Below, piece after piece: positions 42,128 through 50,591 of a DNA stretch of 64,000 bases. How positions within the stretch are numbered: position 1 is the first letter of the stretch; each line of letters opens with the position of its first letter. Position numbers and translations under genes: made by a program. The notes under the pieces were generated by a model. That model searched no databases and had not been told where the DNA came from. It was given only the letters and a program-made list of their open reading frames with translations. Origin of the DNA: Bacteroidia bacterium (GTDB taxonomy: Bacteria; Bacteroidota; Bacteroidia; J057; JADKCL01); the NCBI GenBank assembly GCA_020635905.1, contig JACJYV010000001.1, positions 186,001 to 250,000 on the forward strand, written 5' to 3'.

Positions 42128-43303
42128 ATGAAAAAAGATGTCTTTATAGTATCCGCAGCGCGGACCGCAATTGGAAGTTTCCTCGGGACACTTTCCGCCA
42201 TTCCGGCTACCAAACTGGGATCCATCGCCATCAAAGGTGCCCTCGACCGGGCAGGAGTATCTCCCGACAACGTGGATGAAGTGTATATGGGTAATGTGCT
42301 CCAGGCCAACGAAGGCCAGGCGCCCGCCCGGCAGGCCTCACTGGGCGCAGGCATTCCTGTGACCGTGCCCTGCACCACGGTCAACAAAGTGTGTGCCTCC
42401 GGCACCAAATCCATGATGTTTGCCGCTCAGGCCATCCAGCTCGAAGACGCCCACATCGTGGTCGCAGGCGGCATGGAAAACATGAGCCTGGTGCCTCACT
42501 ACCTGCCCAACCAGCGCACTGGCACCAAATTTGGCCACCTGACTGCCCTCGATGGCATGCTCAAGGATGGTCTGTGGGATGTGTACAACGATTACCACAT
42601 GGGCAATGCGGGCGAAGTCTGCGCCGTAGGCTGCAACATCAGCCGTGAAGCCCAGGACGAATTCGCCATCGAATCCTACAAACGCTCCCAGGCCAACATC
42701 GACATGCTGGCCAAAGAGATTGTGCCCGTGGAGATCCCCCAGCGCAAAGGTGATCCCATGCTTTTCGCCAAAGACGAAGAGCCCTTCGCCGTGGATTTTG
42801 CCAAAATCCCTTCCCTGCGCCCCGTATTCAAAAAAGACGGCACCGTGACTGCGGCCAATGCCTCCACCCTCAATGATGGAGCCGCTGCCCTGGTACTGGC
42901 CAGTGGCGAAGCCGTGAAACACCACAACCTGAAGCCCCTGGCCAAAATCATCGGCTACGCCGATGCTGCCAAAGCCCCCGAGTGGTTCACCACGGCTCCG
43001 GCTGACGCCATACCTAAGGCCATTGCCAAAGCCGGCCTCACCATCGACGACATTGATTTCTTCGAAATCAACGAAGCATTCTCCGTGGTTGCCCTGGCCA
43101 ACATGGCCGAACTCGGCATCACCAGCGACAAAGTAAACGTCTTTGGCGGCGCAGTCTCCATCGGACACCCCCTTGGAGCCTCTGGCGCCCGGATCATGGT
43201 CACCCTGCTCAATGTACTGGAGCAAAAAGGTGGAAAATACGGCTGTATTGGCATCTGCAATGGCGGCGGCGGCGCCTCTGCCATGGTGGTTGAGCGGGTG
43301 TAA
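42128..43303 (+). CDS. Acetyl-CoA C-acetyltransferase (thiolase)
   Basis: The 391-residue enzyme has the thiolase active sites: C89 in 'TTVNKVCASGTKSM', the His in 'GHPLGASGARIM' and the second Cys in 'GICNGGGGASAMVV'. It condenses two acetyl-CoA to acetoacetyl-CoA or runs in the reverse degradative direction. With the 3-hydroxybutyryl-CoA dehydrogenase gene 1.7 kb downstream it fits butanoate, PHB-precursor or beta-oxidation metabolism. The direction cannot be read from sequence. Upstream lies a CTCGATG heptad array. Confidence 0.94.
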   Translation: MKKDVFIVSAARTAIGSFLGTLSAIPATKLGSIAIKGALDRAGVSPDNVDEVYMGNVLQANEGQAPARQASLGAGIPVTVPCTTVNKVCASGTKSMMFAAQAIQLEDAHIVVAGGMENMSLVPHYLPNQRTGTKFGHLTALDGMLKDGLWDVYNDYHMGNAGEVCAVGCNISREAQDEFAIESYKRSQANIDMLAKEIVPVEIPQRKGDPMLFAKDEEPFAVDFAKIPSLRPVFKKDGTVTAANASTLNDGAAALVLASGEAVKHHNLKPLAKIIGYADAAKAPEWFTTAPADAIPKAIAKAGLTIDDIDFFEINEAFSVVALANMAELGITSDKVNVFGGAVSIGHPLGASGARIMVTLLNVLEQKGGKYGCIGICNGGGGASAMVVERV

Positions 43304-43412
43304 CCTGAATGTATTTGCAGGGGAATGTTACATGCCCCGTTATGTGGAAAATACCGGAATGGGATTTGCGTTAGTGGTAATAAACTTCGCATTCCCGTTC
43401 CGGGTTTTTTAT

Positions 43413-43420
43413 TAAATTTG
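43413..43420 (+). promoter_or_regulatory. TAnnTTTG promoter element for the secreted unknown protein
   Basis: TAAATTTG matches the Bacteroidota -7 consensus and ends five bases before ATG 43426, suggesting a near-leaderless transcript. No clear -33 TTG is found. Confidence 0.4.
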
Positions 43421-43425
43421 TGCCG

Positions 43426-44688
43426 ATGAGCTACCCTGCAAAACTTCTCTCCATTCTCTCCATCTTCTCCCTGACATTTTTCCTGGGCCAGGCCCAGATG
43501 AAAAACAACCAGGAGTTGTTTCCCGGTCAAAATGAGTTCCAGGACGAACTGCGGGCAGACGCAGGCAAGGACATTTCTGTGATCGAAAACGAGCTCAAGG
43601 AAATGGCCACCCAGATCCTCAACGGCACGGAAACAGACGAAAAATTCGAACTCAACAAAAAATTTATCACCAAACTCATGGAGGCCCTCAGCCGCGAGGA
43701 CAGCTACGAGTACGCCTGGGATTCACTGAATACCATCTCCCGCCTCCAGCCCGAAGACAACAGTTTCCGCATCTTCACCTGGTATATTGTGGACGAGCCC
43801 AAAAATGCCTATTACGCCACCCTGGCCCACTATTATTTTGGCCTGGTGCAGCGCAAATACATCACCCAAAAGGGCGAAACGAAGTACCTGGTCATTCCCC
43901 TCATGGAAATCGACCGCATGCCCCGCAATATCGAGACCATGCGCCTCGACAACCGCACCTGGCTGGGCGCCCTCTACTACCAGCCCAAATACATGGATCA
44001 CCTCATGGCCATGGACGGCTATTTCTACAAATTGCTGCCCAAAGACAAAGCCGAAATGGTGGTGGACAAAAAAGAAAAACAGGAAATCGTGGAGTTCATT
44101 CCCGGCCGCTTCAAAGCCCGCCGCGTGTCTGAAACCAACCGCATGTACCTGTCCACCCACACCCGGGTCAAAGAAAAAAGCCGCTACTACATGCTCATGG
44201 GCTGGAATGGCTGGGACAACAAATCCAACTATAAGTTCCTGGAAGTCATGAGCTTCGATCCAGAAGACAGCATGAAAGTCAACTTTGGGGCGCCCATTAT
44301 TTACTACGAAAAATTCCAGCCCCTCTCCCGCGGCATCTTCAAATACAGCGAGTATGCCCCCTTCTCCATGAATACGGGTTACGTAAAATCGGGCCTCTTC
44401 AACATGGGCAAAAAAATGATGATCATTTACGATCACCTCGCCACACCCAACCAGTCCAATGCCAACGAACAGGTTTGGGATCTCGGCCCCGACGGCTCCT
44501 ACGACGCCCTCTCCTACCACAAGCGCCTCGGCGTATTCCAGTGGCACCGCGACGTGGAAATCTGGTCCGAGTACAATAAGGACTACAACAACCGCACGAT
44601 CAAAAAACAGATCAAAATCCAGAAAAAAGCCGAAGAAGAGCGGGTCAAAAAATGGCAGGATGCCACCGGCGCCCAGGGCAGCGAGTAA
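43426..44688 (+). CDS. Secreted protein of unknown function, 420 aa
   Basis: A signal peptide ('SILSIFSLTFFLGQAQ') is followed by a soluble protein rich in charged and aromatic residues ('LVIPLMEIDRMPRNIETMRL', 'YYMLMGWNGWDNKSNYKFLE'). No catalytic motif or repeat is clear. Several Tyr/Trp-rich strands suggest a periplasmic beta-rich domain followed by a Lys/Arg/Gln-rich C-terminal helix. The family is unknown to me. It sits between a thiolase and a 3-hydroxybutyryl-CoA dehydrogenase, but a direct functional link is not evident. ATG 43426 is preferred over GTG 43420. Confidence 0.78.
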   Translation: MSYPAKLLSILSIFSLTFFLGQAQMKNNQELFPGQNEFQDELRADAGKDISVIENELKEMATQILNGTETDEKFELNKKFITKLMEALSREDSYEYAWDSLNTISRLQPEDNSFRIFTWYIVDEPKNAYYATLAHYYFGLVQRKYITQKGETKYLVIPLMEIDRMPRNIETMRLDNRTWLGALYYQPKYMDHLMAMDGYFYKLLPKDKAEMVVDKKEKQEIVEFIPGRFKARRVSETNRMYLSTHTRVKEKSRYYMLMGWNGWDNKSNYKFLEVMSFDPEDSMKVNFGAPIIYYEKFQPLSRGIFKYSEYAPFSMNTGYVKSGLFNMGKKMMIIYDHLATPNQSNANEQVWDLGPDGSYDALSYHKRLGVFQWHRDVEIWSEYNKDYNNRTIKKQIKIQKKAEEERVKKWQDATGAQGSE

Positions 44689-44690
44689 TT

Positions 44691-44725
44691 AGCTGCGAGC
44701 TGCGAGCCACAAGCTTCAAGCAGAT
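44691..44725. repeat. Heptad tandem repeat array G1 (AGCnnnn units)
   Basis: Five consecutive 7-bp units all starting with AGC follow the stop codon by two bases: two AGCTGCG, then AGCCACA, AGCTTCA and AGCAGAT. Confidence 0.85.
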
Positions 44726-44748
44726 CCATTATAGCTGCCCACAAATCT

Positions 44749-44784
44749 CTAAAATCTAACATCTTACCATCTGAAATCTCAAAG
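44749..44784. repeat. Heptad tandem repeat array G2 (CTAAAAT-type units)
   Basis: Units CTAAAAT, CTAACAT, CTTACCAT (8), CTGAAAT and CTCAAAG. This is the reverse complement of the ATTTTAG/ATGTTAG theme seen in arrays E and F. Confidence 0.7.
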
Positions 44785-44786
44785 TG

Positions 44787-44855
44787 GGCGCCCCCTCGTC
44801 CGCTTCCGCTAAACTCGGGCCGGGCTCTCCGCACTCACCACCCCTTTGGGGCGCC
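44787..44855. repeat. GC-rich inverted-repeat element (REP-like)
   Basis: GGCGCCCC at 44787-44794 is matched by GGGGCGCC at 44848-44855. The interval is GC-rich with no ORF, and a small CCCC-TTT-GGGG hairpin sits at 44841-44851. This looks like a structural repetitive element rather than a gene. The surrounding gap (44689-45045) holds only these elements and heptad arrays. Confidence 0.55.
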
Positions 44856-44910
44856 AACGCACAGGCCCCACACTGGTTCAGACAGTTGCTGCGATCCCTG
44901 GCGCGGCAGG

Positions 44911-44996
44911 AGCTGCGTGTCACGAGCTACGAGCTGCGGGCAAAAAAAGCTTGAAGCCAGCAGCTCGAAGCCAGTAGCTTGCAGCTCGAAGCTATT
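44911..44996. repeat. Heptad tandem repeat array G3 (AGCnnnn units)
   Basis: Units AGCTGCG, AGCTACG and another AGCTGCG at 44911-44938, then from 44948 seven units in exact 7-bp phase all starting AGC: AGCTTGA, AGCCAGC, AGCTCGA, AGCCAGT, AGCTTGC and so on. A 2-base slip separates the two runs. Confidence 0.88.
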
Positions 44997-45045
44997 AAAT
45001 TGGTTTCTTTTTATTAATTTCGCCCCACAACAAAATACAAGACCA

Positions 45046-45909
45046 ATGATCGAAAAATACAGCAAAGTAGCCGTGATTGGCGCAGGCACCATGGGCAATG
45101 GCATTGCCCACGTATTTGCCCAGACAGGTTACGACGTAACCCTCATTGACATCAACGCTGCCGCACTGGAACGTGCCGTAAGCACCATTTCCAAAAACCT
45201 GGACCGCATGGCCGCCAAGGAAAAAATCACGGAGGCCGACAAAGCTGCCACCCTGAAGCAGATCACCACCTCCACGGATCTGGCAGGCAGCCTCAAAGAC
45301 CGCGATCTCGTGGTCGAAGCCGCCACCGAGAATCTGGATCTCAAACTGAAGATCTTCCGCGACATGGATGCAAATGCCCCCGCGGGCGCCATCCTCGCCA
45401 CCAATACCTCCTCCATTTCCATCACCAAAATAGCGGCCGTAACCAAACGCCCCTCTCAGGTGATTGGCATGCACTTCATGAACCCCGTCCCGGTCATGCT
45501 GCTGATCGAAGTCATCCGCGGATTCGACACCACAGACGCTGTTCTCAGCGACATCATGGAGCTCTCCAAAGACCTGGGCAAAGTACCCGTGGAAGTCAAC
45601 GACTACCCCGGCTTTGTGGCGAACCGCATCCTCATGCCCATGATCAACGAAGCCATCTACACCCTCTACGAAGGCGTGGCAGGCAAAGAAGAAATCGACA
45701 CCGTGATGAAACTGGGCATGAACCATCCCATGGGGCCCCTCACGCTGGCCGATTTCATCGGCCTGGATGTTTGCCTGGCCATCCTGGAAGTGCTTTACAC
45801 GGGCTTTGGCAACCCCAAATACGCCCCCTGCCCTCTCCTGGTCAACATGGTCAACGCAGGGCACCTCGGCCGCAAAACCGGCCGCGGATTCTACGATTAC
45901 AGCAAATAA
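45046..45909 (+). CDS. 3-hydroxybutyryl-CoA dehydrogenase
   Basis: The 287-residue NAD-dependent enzyme oxidises (or reduces) the 3-hydroxyacyl-CoA/acetoacetyl-CoA pair. The Rossmann fold 'VAVIGAGTMGNGIAHVFA' is at the N-terminus. Further landmarks are 'IDINAAALERAV', 'ILATNTSSISITKIA', 'VIGMHFMNPVPVMLLIEVI' (active-site His and the 'FMNPVP' loop) and 'NRILMPMINEAIYTLYEG' in the C-terminal domain. ATG 45046 is chosen because it directly precedes the Rossmann fold; the upstream in-frame extension lies in heptad repeats. It pairs functionally with the thiolase. Confidence 0.95.
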   Translation: MIEKYSKVAVIGAGTMGNGIAHVFAQTGYDVTLIDINAAALERAVSTISKNLDRMAAKEKITEADKAATLKQITTSTDLAGSLKDRDLVVEAATENLDLKLKIFRDMDANAPAGAILATNTSSISITKIAAVTKRPSQVIGMHFMNPVPVMLLIEVIRGFDTTDAVLSDIMELSKDLGKVPVEVNDYPGFVANRILMPMINEAIYTLYEGVAGKEEIDTVMKLGMNHPMGPLTLADFIGLDVCLAILEVLYTGFGNPKYAPCPLLVNMVNAGHLGRKTGRGFYDYSK

Positions 45910-45933
45910 GCTGAAACTACAGCTGAAAATACC

Positions 45934-45962
45934 AGGGCAGGCTGCAAAGTCTGCCCTTTTTT
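45934..45962 (+). terminator. Rho-independent terminator after 3-hydroxybutyryl-CoA dehydrogenase
   Basis: AGGGCAG pairs with CTGCCCT around a 10-base loop, followed by five to six T, 25 bases after the stop codon. Confidence 0.85.
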
Positions 45963-46020
45963 CATGATCTGCCTGAGTCAGGCGGAAATAATCTTTAAAT
46001 TGAGGCGTTAACCACCCGGC

Positions 46021-47052
46021 ATGAAACTTTTATTACTGTTTATAACGCTATTTCTTACCCTGCCTCTCTTTGATTTTCTCCAAAATTCACCCCACGAACC
46101 CTTGCTAAAGCTCAAATCCGAATTTGCCGAACCCTACGGATTCTCCATTCAGAGAATCAGCGAAAATGAAATTGCGGTCTGCAATTCCTCTGAGGTATAT
46201 TTTGTCAGGGACGGAAAAATCCGCCAAACCAGCCGTATTTCGGGCTTTTGGCAGGGAGAGACCGCAATTTCGGCCGATGGCCAATCCCTCCTTGTGGGTA
46301 CCTTCCAAATTGATCTGACCACTGGCGAGGCGAATATCCTGCCCGACCTGACCAATCAATTCTCACATGGACTGACCGAATCCGTAGGATACGGCTTCTA
46401 TGAGGTCCCCACCGCATCCTGGAGCCCTGACGGACGCGATCTGGTGGCATTCCTCCACTATCGCCCTTCCCGCCGCTATGGCGACAAGACCATTTACCAG
46501 GGGCCCGACACCCGCCTCCTGGTGATCGACAGAGCGAACCACAAAACCAGGCTAATCCTGCGCAATGACGCCGGATTTGGTGACCGCCAACCCGTCGCGG
46601 TTTCCGCCCGGCACATTGCCTCTGCCGACCAGACCATCCGCATCTGGGACCGGGAGAGCGGAAAATTGCTCCATGAAATCAATTCTGCCCCCTCCTTTTG
46701 CTCCCAACTCAGGTTTGATCATGCAGGGAAATACCTGGCCGCAGGCCGGGTGGACGGAACCATTGAAATATTTTCCGTGGAAAGCGGGAAACGTGAGTTT
46801 GTTGACCAGGATTTGTTCACCCAAAGGGTGCGGGGACTGGCATTTCAAAGCGAAAAAGAAGTTTTATTCGCGGGGGGTGATGACGACAAACTGGCCGCCA
46901 TTTTCTGGAAAAAATCCGCCGCTCAAACCCAAATCTGGCCGGTTGGCGACCACATTGAAGGCATTTCTGTCTCAAATGTAGACCCGAATCTGGGATGGGT
47001 TTCCACCAAATTCCGTTCAGAAAAAATACTGGTTTACGAAATAAATCCGTAG
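46021..47052 (+). CDS. WD40-like beta-propeller protein, probably exported
   Basis: The 343 residues start with a hydrophobic segment ('LLLLFITLFLTLPLFDFL') that could be a signal peptide or anchor. The rest has blades typical of WD40/quinoprotein-like propellers: 'ISADGQSLLVGTFQIDL', 'ASWSPDGRDLVAF', 'ASADQTIRIWDRESGKLL' and 'RFDHAGKYLAAGRVDGTIEI'. Only the third and fourth are clearly WD40-like. It is likely a protein-binding propeller of unknown partner, and is convergent with bshB1. Confidence 0.82.
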   Translation: MKLLLLFITLFLTLPLFDFLQNSPHEPLLKLKSEFAEPYGFSIQRISENEIAVCNSSEVYFVRDGKIRQTSRISGFWQGETAISADGQSLLVGTFQIDLTTGEANILPDLTNQFSHGLTESVGYGFYEVPTASWSPDGRDLVAFLHYRPSRRYGDKTIYQGPDTRLLVIDRANHKTRLILRNDAGFGDRQPVAVSARHIASADQTIRIWDRESGKLLHEINSAPSFCSQLRFDHAGKYLAAGRVDGTIEIFSVESGKREFVDQDLFTQRVRGLAFQSEKEVLFAGGDDDKLAAIFWKKSAAQTQIWPVGDHIEGISVSNVDPNLGWVSTKFRSEKILVYEINP

Positions 47053-47058
47053 GCAGGA

Positions 47059-47775
47059 TCAGCCCAATTGCATCACATCTGTGATTTTAAGCGGCCTTTC
47101 AGACTGAAATCCCTCCCCAAAAGTCACATTGACCAGGTGGCCCGTTTCGCGGTTGCGGGCCGAGATAAAATCCCAGTAATCCTGGCTGGAAATGTAGGTC
47201 ATAGGCTCCTTTGAATTTGGATCAAAAAACTGAGATTTATAGGCCTTGATGGAGGCAATTTTGGTCTCGAAATGGTCGGTAATGTCCACCACAAAATCAG
47301 GAATCATAAGCTGGTCCTGAATGTAGAAAAATACCTTGGCAGGCCGCCAGGCTGCCTGCTCCACCCCATCCAGTTGGGTACTGATCTTTCGCAAGCCAGC
47401 CAGAAAGGCTGCGTCACGCACCAGCGCGGACCCATTTCCATGATCAGGATGACGATCCCTGACTGCATTGGCAAAAACGATCTCAGGACGGTATTTTCTG
47501 ATCATTTTAATCACCTCCACCTGCTGCTCCCGCACATTTTGCAGACCTCCATCAGGCAGACGCAGGTTTTCCCTGACGGCAAGGCCCAAAATCTGGGCAG
47601 CATCCTGGGCTTCCTGGTCCCGCAAATCGGCCGAACCGCGGGTGCCCAATTCGCCCCGTGTCAGGTCGCAACCTCCCACCAAATAGCCCTGAGCAGCCAT
47701 TTTGGTCAGGGTTCCAGAGCAGGAAAGCTCAATGTCATCGGGATGGGCACCAAAGGCAAGCAGGTCAAGTTTCAT
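47059..47775 (-). CDS. bshB1: Bacillithiol biosynthesis deacetylase BshB1 (LmbE family)
   Basis: The 238-residue zinc deacetylase has the LmbE motifs 'FGAHPDDIELSCSGTLTKM' and 'VRDRHPDHGNGSALV', with the later 'FYIQDQLM' and 'YKSQF' segments characteristic of BshB1. It deacetylates GlcNAc-malate to GlcN-malate, the second step in bacillithiol synthesis. The presence of the gene implies bacillithiol use, as in several Bacteroidota; bshA and bshC are not in view. It follows the T9SS cargo gene by 15 bases on the minus strand. Confidence 0.93.
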   Translation of the reverse strand: MKLDLLAFGAHPDDIELSCSGTLTKMAAQGYLVGGCDLTRGELGTRGSADLRDQEAQDAAQILGLAVRENLRLPDGGLQNVREQQVEVIKMIRKYRPEIVFANAVRDRHPDHGNGSALVRDAAFLAGLRKISTQLDGVEQAAWRPAKVFFYIQDQLMIPDFVVDITDHFETKIASIKAYKSQFFDPNSKEPMTYISSQDYWDFISARNRETGHLVNVTFGEGFQSERPLKITDVMQLG

Positions 47776-47790
47776 GGGATCAAAATTTTA

Positions 47791-49725
47791 TCAGCGGAAA
47801 ATCAGTTTATGATTATCCGTAAAACTCTCTCCCCTCAAATTTGTTCCCCTCAGCTGCAGCAAATACCAGCCCTGTGAAAGACCCAAAGGCAGATTCAGGT
47901 GAATGGGTGAATTCACCCCCATAAATCCCTGGTTCAGGATCACCCTTCCCTGCAAATCAGTCATCATCACCTGCAATTCTTTGGCCTGCATTTCGCCCTT
48001 CAGCGCAATGGATACCTGGTCTCCTGAAACTGGATTGGGATAAACCACGGTTTGGATCAGGTTGGTTTTCAACTCCTCCCCTACTGAAATGAGGGTACTG
48101 TCAATGGGACCAAAATCGGGACGAATCATAAGGGTGCCATGGTAGGTGGTGTTGACCCATTCAAGATTGGAATTTTGGTAAAAGATTTCTGAAGAGTTGT
48201 CATAATTCGTATCAAAACCTATCCCCACGGGCTTTTCGTCATTCTGGGCTACCCCAACATAGAAGACCTTGGGCACCCGCAGAATCTTGCCAATGGAGTA
48301 CTCAATGAATTCATTGGATATTCCCCCGTAATTGATCAGCATGCCGCCCAACTTTTGAAAAAGAACTGTATCAGGGTTGGGTTTGCCATCTACCTCTGTC
48401 CAGACAGACAAGCGGAAGCTTTTACCTTCCATGGGATAACTTTGCTGGGTCGTGCCGTTGAAATAGAGGGAAGGAGCCCAATTGATCCAGATAGATTTCA
48501 GGGTATCAAAATTGGCATCAGGAAGCTCAAAACGCATGCAAAAGCCCTTGGGGCCGGTCATGCCGTAGGCCATATCTGAGATTCCGTCATCTTTGGCAAA
48601 GACATTTCCCAGGGGAAAATCCATGTTGAGGGTATCATTTTCAGGGATGAGGTCATTGGCATTATTGAGGGATACATTGACCCGCAAAGCAGCCTCCTCA
48701 TCGAAATGCTGTTCACTGAAATTGCTCACTGTTTGGTTAAATGCCTGATAAGTCGCAAGATTGAGACTTGAACTTTGGGAGATTGTACCCGACAAAGTCT
48801 GGCCTCCCACTGGTTCAGGATTGGCAAAATCCACATTCAGGGTGCGGCTCTGGCTGCTGCCTTTGAGACTCGATCCTTCGATCTCAATGTCACCAATATT
48901 TTGCGCCACGTTATACTGGCGCCAGGGCATGGCGGTGTGCCCACCCAGAAAAGCAGAAGAAACCCGGGTCACAGAGGCGTCATTGAAAAGGGTGTCGCCC
49001 GGAGAACGACCGGAATTCATGTAAACGTAGTCCACATTCCACAAGTCCAGTTCACCATTCAGAGACCCAAATGAAGTGAATTTGAAGTGAAATTTGCTTT
49101 TGAAATACCTGTCTTCATCGAGTTTCACCATGATGGGAGAAAACCTTCCTGAAGGCAGCTGAGTCCCACCAATGGCTTTGACTTTCTCAAAATCAAACTT
49201 CCCCGTAGTATCAAACCAGACGTAAAAGGAGTCGTTGTACTCGGGCAAATCTCCCAGCCCGCCAGGTTGGAGAAAAAAGCTCAGCCATACATTATTTCCC
49301 ACCGTGAGGCTGCTCAAATCGATCGCCTGGCTGGTCAGGGTATCCTGTTCTCCGTTGAAATAGGTGTTTTTGTGCAATTTCCCTGCGTAAGTCGCCCCGT
49401 CAAAGGTCACCACCCCTTTGGAAGGAGGATTGATGCCTTTTTCCAGGCTGATGCGGGGAATTCTGGCCAGAGAGGACCCCAGTTCCCAGAAATTGGCGTC
49501 GGGAGTGGTGGTGCCGCCTGAAAAATCGTCGCGAAATGGCAGGGTAAGCACGGGCGGGGTTGTGCTTCGAACCCCTGCGGGTTCTGCATGCTTAACCACC
49601 TTTTCGACAGGCGCCGGGGGCAAATTGGCATCGCCAAAAATTACTTCCTGCGCCCAAAGGGCATGATTTCCCACTACCAGTAAAAACAAAGAGAAGAAGA
49701 TTCCTCGAATCGAATATCTGATCAT
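47791..49725 (-). CDS. T9SS type A sorting domain protein, 644 aa
   Basis: ATG 49725 follows a TTG alternative at 49749 and begins a signal peptide ('GIFFSLFLLVVGNHALWAQ'). The N-terminal ~250 residues look like a concanavalin-like or jelly-roll domain ('WLSFFLQPGGLG', 'FYVWFDTTGKFDFEK'). A C-terminal T9SS type A sorting domain is clear: 'VVYPNPVSGDQ', 'MTDLQGRVILNQ', 'WYLLQLRGT', 'HKLIF'. It is probably a large surface or secreted protein with adhesive or unknown function. No catalytic motif is apparent. Confidence 0.85.
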   Translation of the reverse strand: MIRYSIRGIFFSLFLLVVGNHALWAQEVIFGDANLPPAPVEKVVKHAEPAGVRSTTPPVLTLPFRDDFSGGTTTPDANFWELGSSLARIPRISLEKGINPPSKGVVTFDGATYAGKLHKNTYFNGEQDTLTSQAIDLSSLTVGNNVWLSFFLQPGGLGDLPEYNDSFYVWFDTTGKFDFEKVKAIGGTQLPSGRFSPIMVKLDEDRYFKSKFHFKFTSFGSLNGELDLWNVDYVYMNSGRSPGDTLFNDASVTRVSSAFLGGHTAMPWRQYNVAQNIGDIEIEGSSLKGSSQSRTLNVDFANPEPVGGQTLSGTISQSSSLNLATYQAFNQTVSNFSEQHFDEEAALRVNVSLNNANDLIPENDTLNMDFPLGNVFAKDDGISDMAYGMTGPKGFCMRFELPDANFDTLKSIWINWAPSLYFNGTTQQSYPMEGKSFRLSVWTEVDGKPNPDTVLFQKLGGMLINYGGISNEFIEYSIGKILRVPKVFYVGVAQNDEKPVGIGFDTNYDNSSEIFYQNSNLEWVNTTYHGTLMIRPDFGPIDSTLISVGEELKTNLIQTVVYPNPVSGDQVSIALKGEMQAKELQVMMTDLQGRVILNQGFMGVNSPIHLNLPLGLSQGWYLLQLRGTNLRGESFTDNHKLIFR

Positions 49726-49787
49726 ACTCCGCAAAATATTGCTTTGCAACGTAAAAAAAAAGGCAAAATAACCGGGAGAAATCGGGA

Positions 49788-50591
49788 TTACTCGGAAAAA
49801 TCCTTTTGCTCCAATCCCTCAATCGCTTCGTCTGGCTCGGGGCCAGAGATGAAAAGATCAATGGAGGTCCCCATTTTAACGGAATCGCCGGGGAAATATT
49901 TGGGATTCTGCTGGATAATCAGGCCATGCTCTTCAGGAGAATCTTCCTTGAAACGCAAAGAACCAATGTTGAATCCGTACTCATGCAGGGTTGAAATGGC
50001 CATTTGGTAGGTCATTCCCACCAGATCGGGGAGGGCCATTTTCTGGGAACCCAGACCTTTACCCACGATCAGATCCACCAGGGTACCTTTGGCAATTTCT
50101 TCACCTTTTTTGACCTCTTTCCCGTTGATTTCCACTCCCAAAACCACGTTTCGCAGTTCGTGAGGCTTATAAATGATGTTTTTGATCCCCAGCCCCCAGG
50201 AATCCAAACGGAGTTTTGCCTGGTAATTGGAAACAAATAATACGTCAGGAAATTTGACCTTGGGAGGAACTTTCTTATTGACCGTCAGGTAAATTTTGCG
50301 ACCGGGTTTTACTTTGCTCAGCCCCCCGGGATCCTGAGAAACCACCATCAGGGGAGACATACCTGGCATGAAAACCGAGTCAGAAATTTCATATTCGAGA
50401 CCTTCATCGTCCAGAACTCCAGCGGCATCGTCCAGATGAAGTTTGGTTACTTCAGGGACAATTTGTGAATCCCCGTGCCGGGTGTAGGCCGGCAACAGGA
50501 CGAGAAAAACGAAAAAGAATGCAGCCACGCCGAATACAACGATCCCAACCAGGGTCAGCCAGAATTCTTTACTTTTGATATAACGCCACAT
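49788..50591 (-). CDS. Membrane-anchored protein with three PASTA domains
   Basis: The 267-residue protein has one N-terminal transmembrane helix ('LTLVGIVVFGVAAFFFVFLV') and an external region with three PASTA-like domains: ~'IVPEVTKLHLDDAAGVLDD', 'KFPDVLFVSNYQAKLRLDS' and 'ALPDLVGMTYQMAISTLHE'. PASTA domains bind muropeptides or beta-lactams and often belong to Ser/Thr kinases or PBPs; here no kinase domain is present. ATG 50591 is preferred over a TTG three codons earlier. The protein is probably a peptidoglycan-sensing envelope component. It lies downstream of argS on the same strand. Confidence 0.9.
   Translation of the reverse strand: MWRYIKSKEFWLTLVGIVVFGVAAFFFVFLVLLPAYTRHGDSQIVPEVTKLHLDDAAGVLDDEGLEYEISDSVFMPGMSPLMVVSQDPGGLSKVKPGRKIYLTVNKKVPPKVKFPDVLFVSNYQAKLRLDSWGLGIKNIIYKPHELRNVVLGVEINGKEVKKGEEIAKGTLVDLIVGKGLGSQKMALPDLVGMTYQMAISTLHEYGFNIGSLRFKEDSPEEHGLIIQQNPKYFPGDSVKMGTSIDLFISGPEPDEAIEGLEQKDFSE

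Noticed and set aside
42338..43225. A 295-residue minus-strand frame over the thiolase gene
   Set aside because: Shadow of a well-conserved thiolase; Gly/His/Phe-rich with no family resemblance.
6634..44996. Heptad arrays as possible CRISPR arrays
   Set aside because: The units are only 7 bp, degenerate and without spacers of uniform length, and no cas genes are present.
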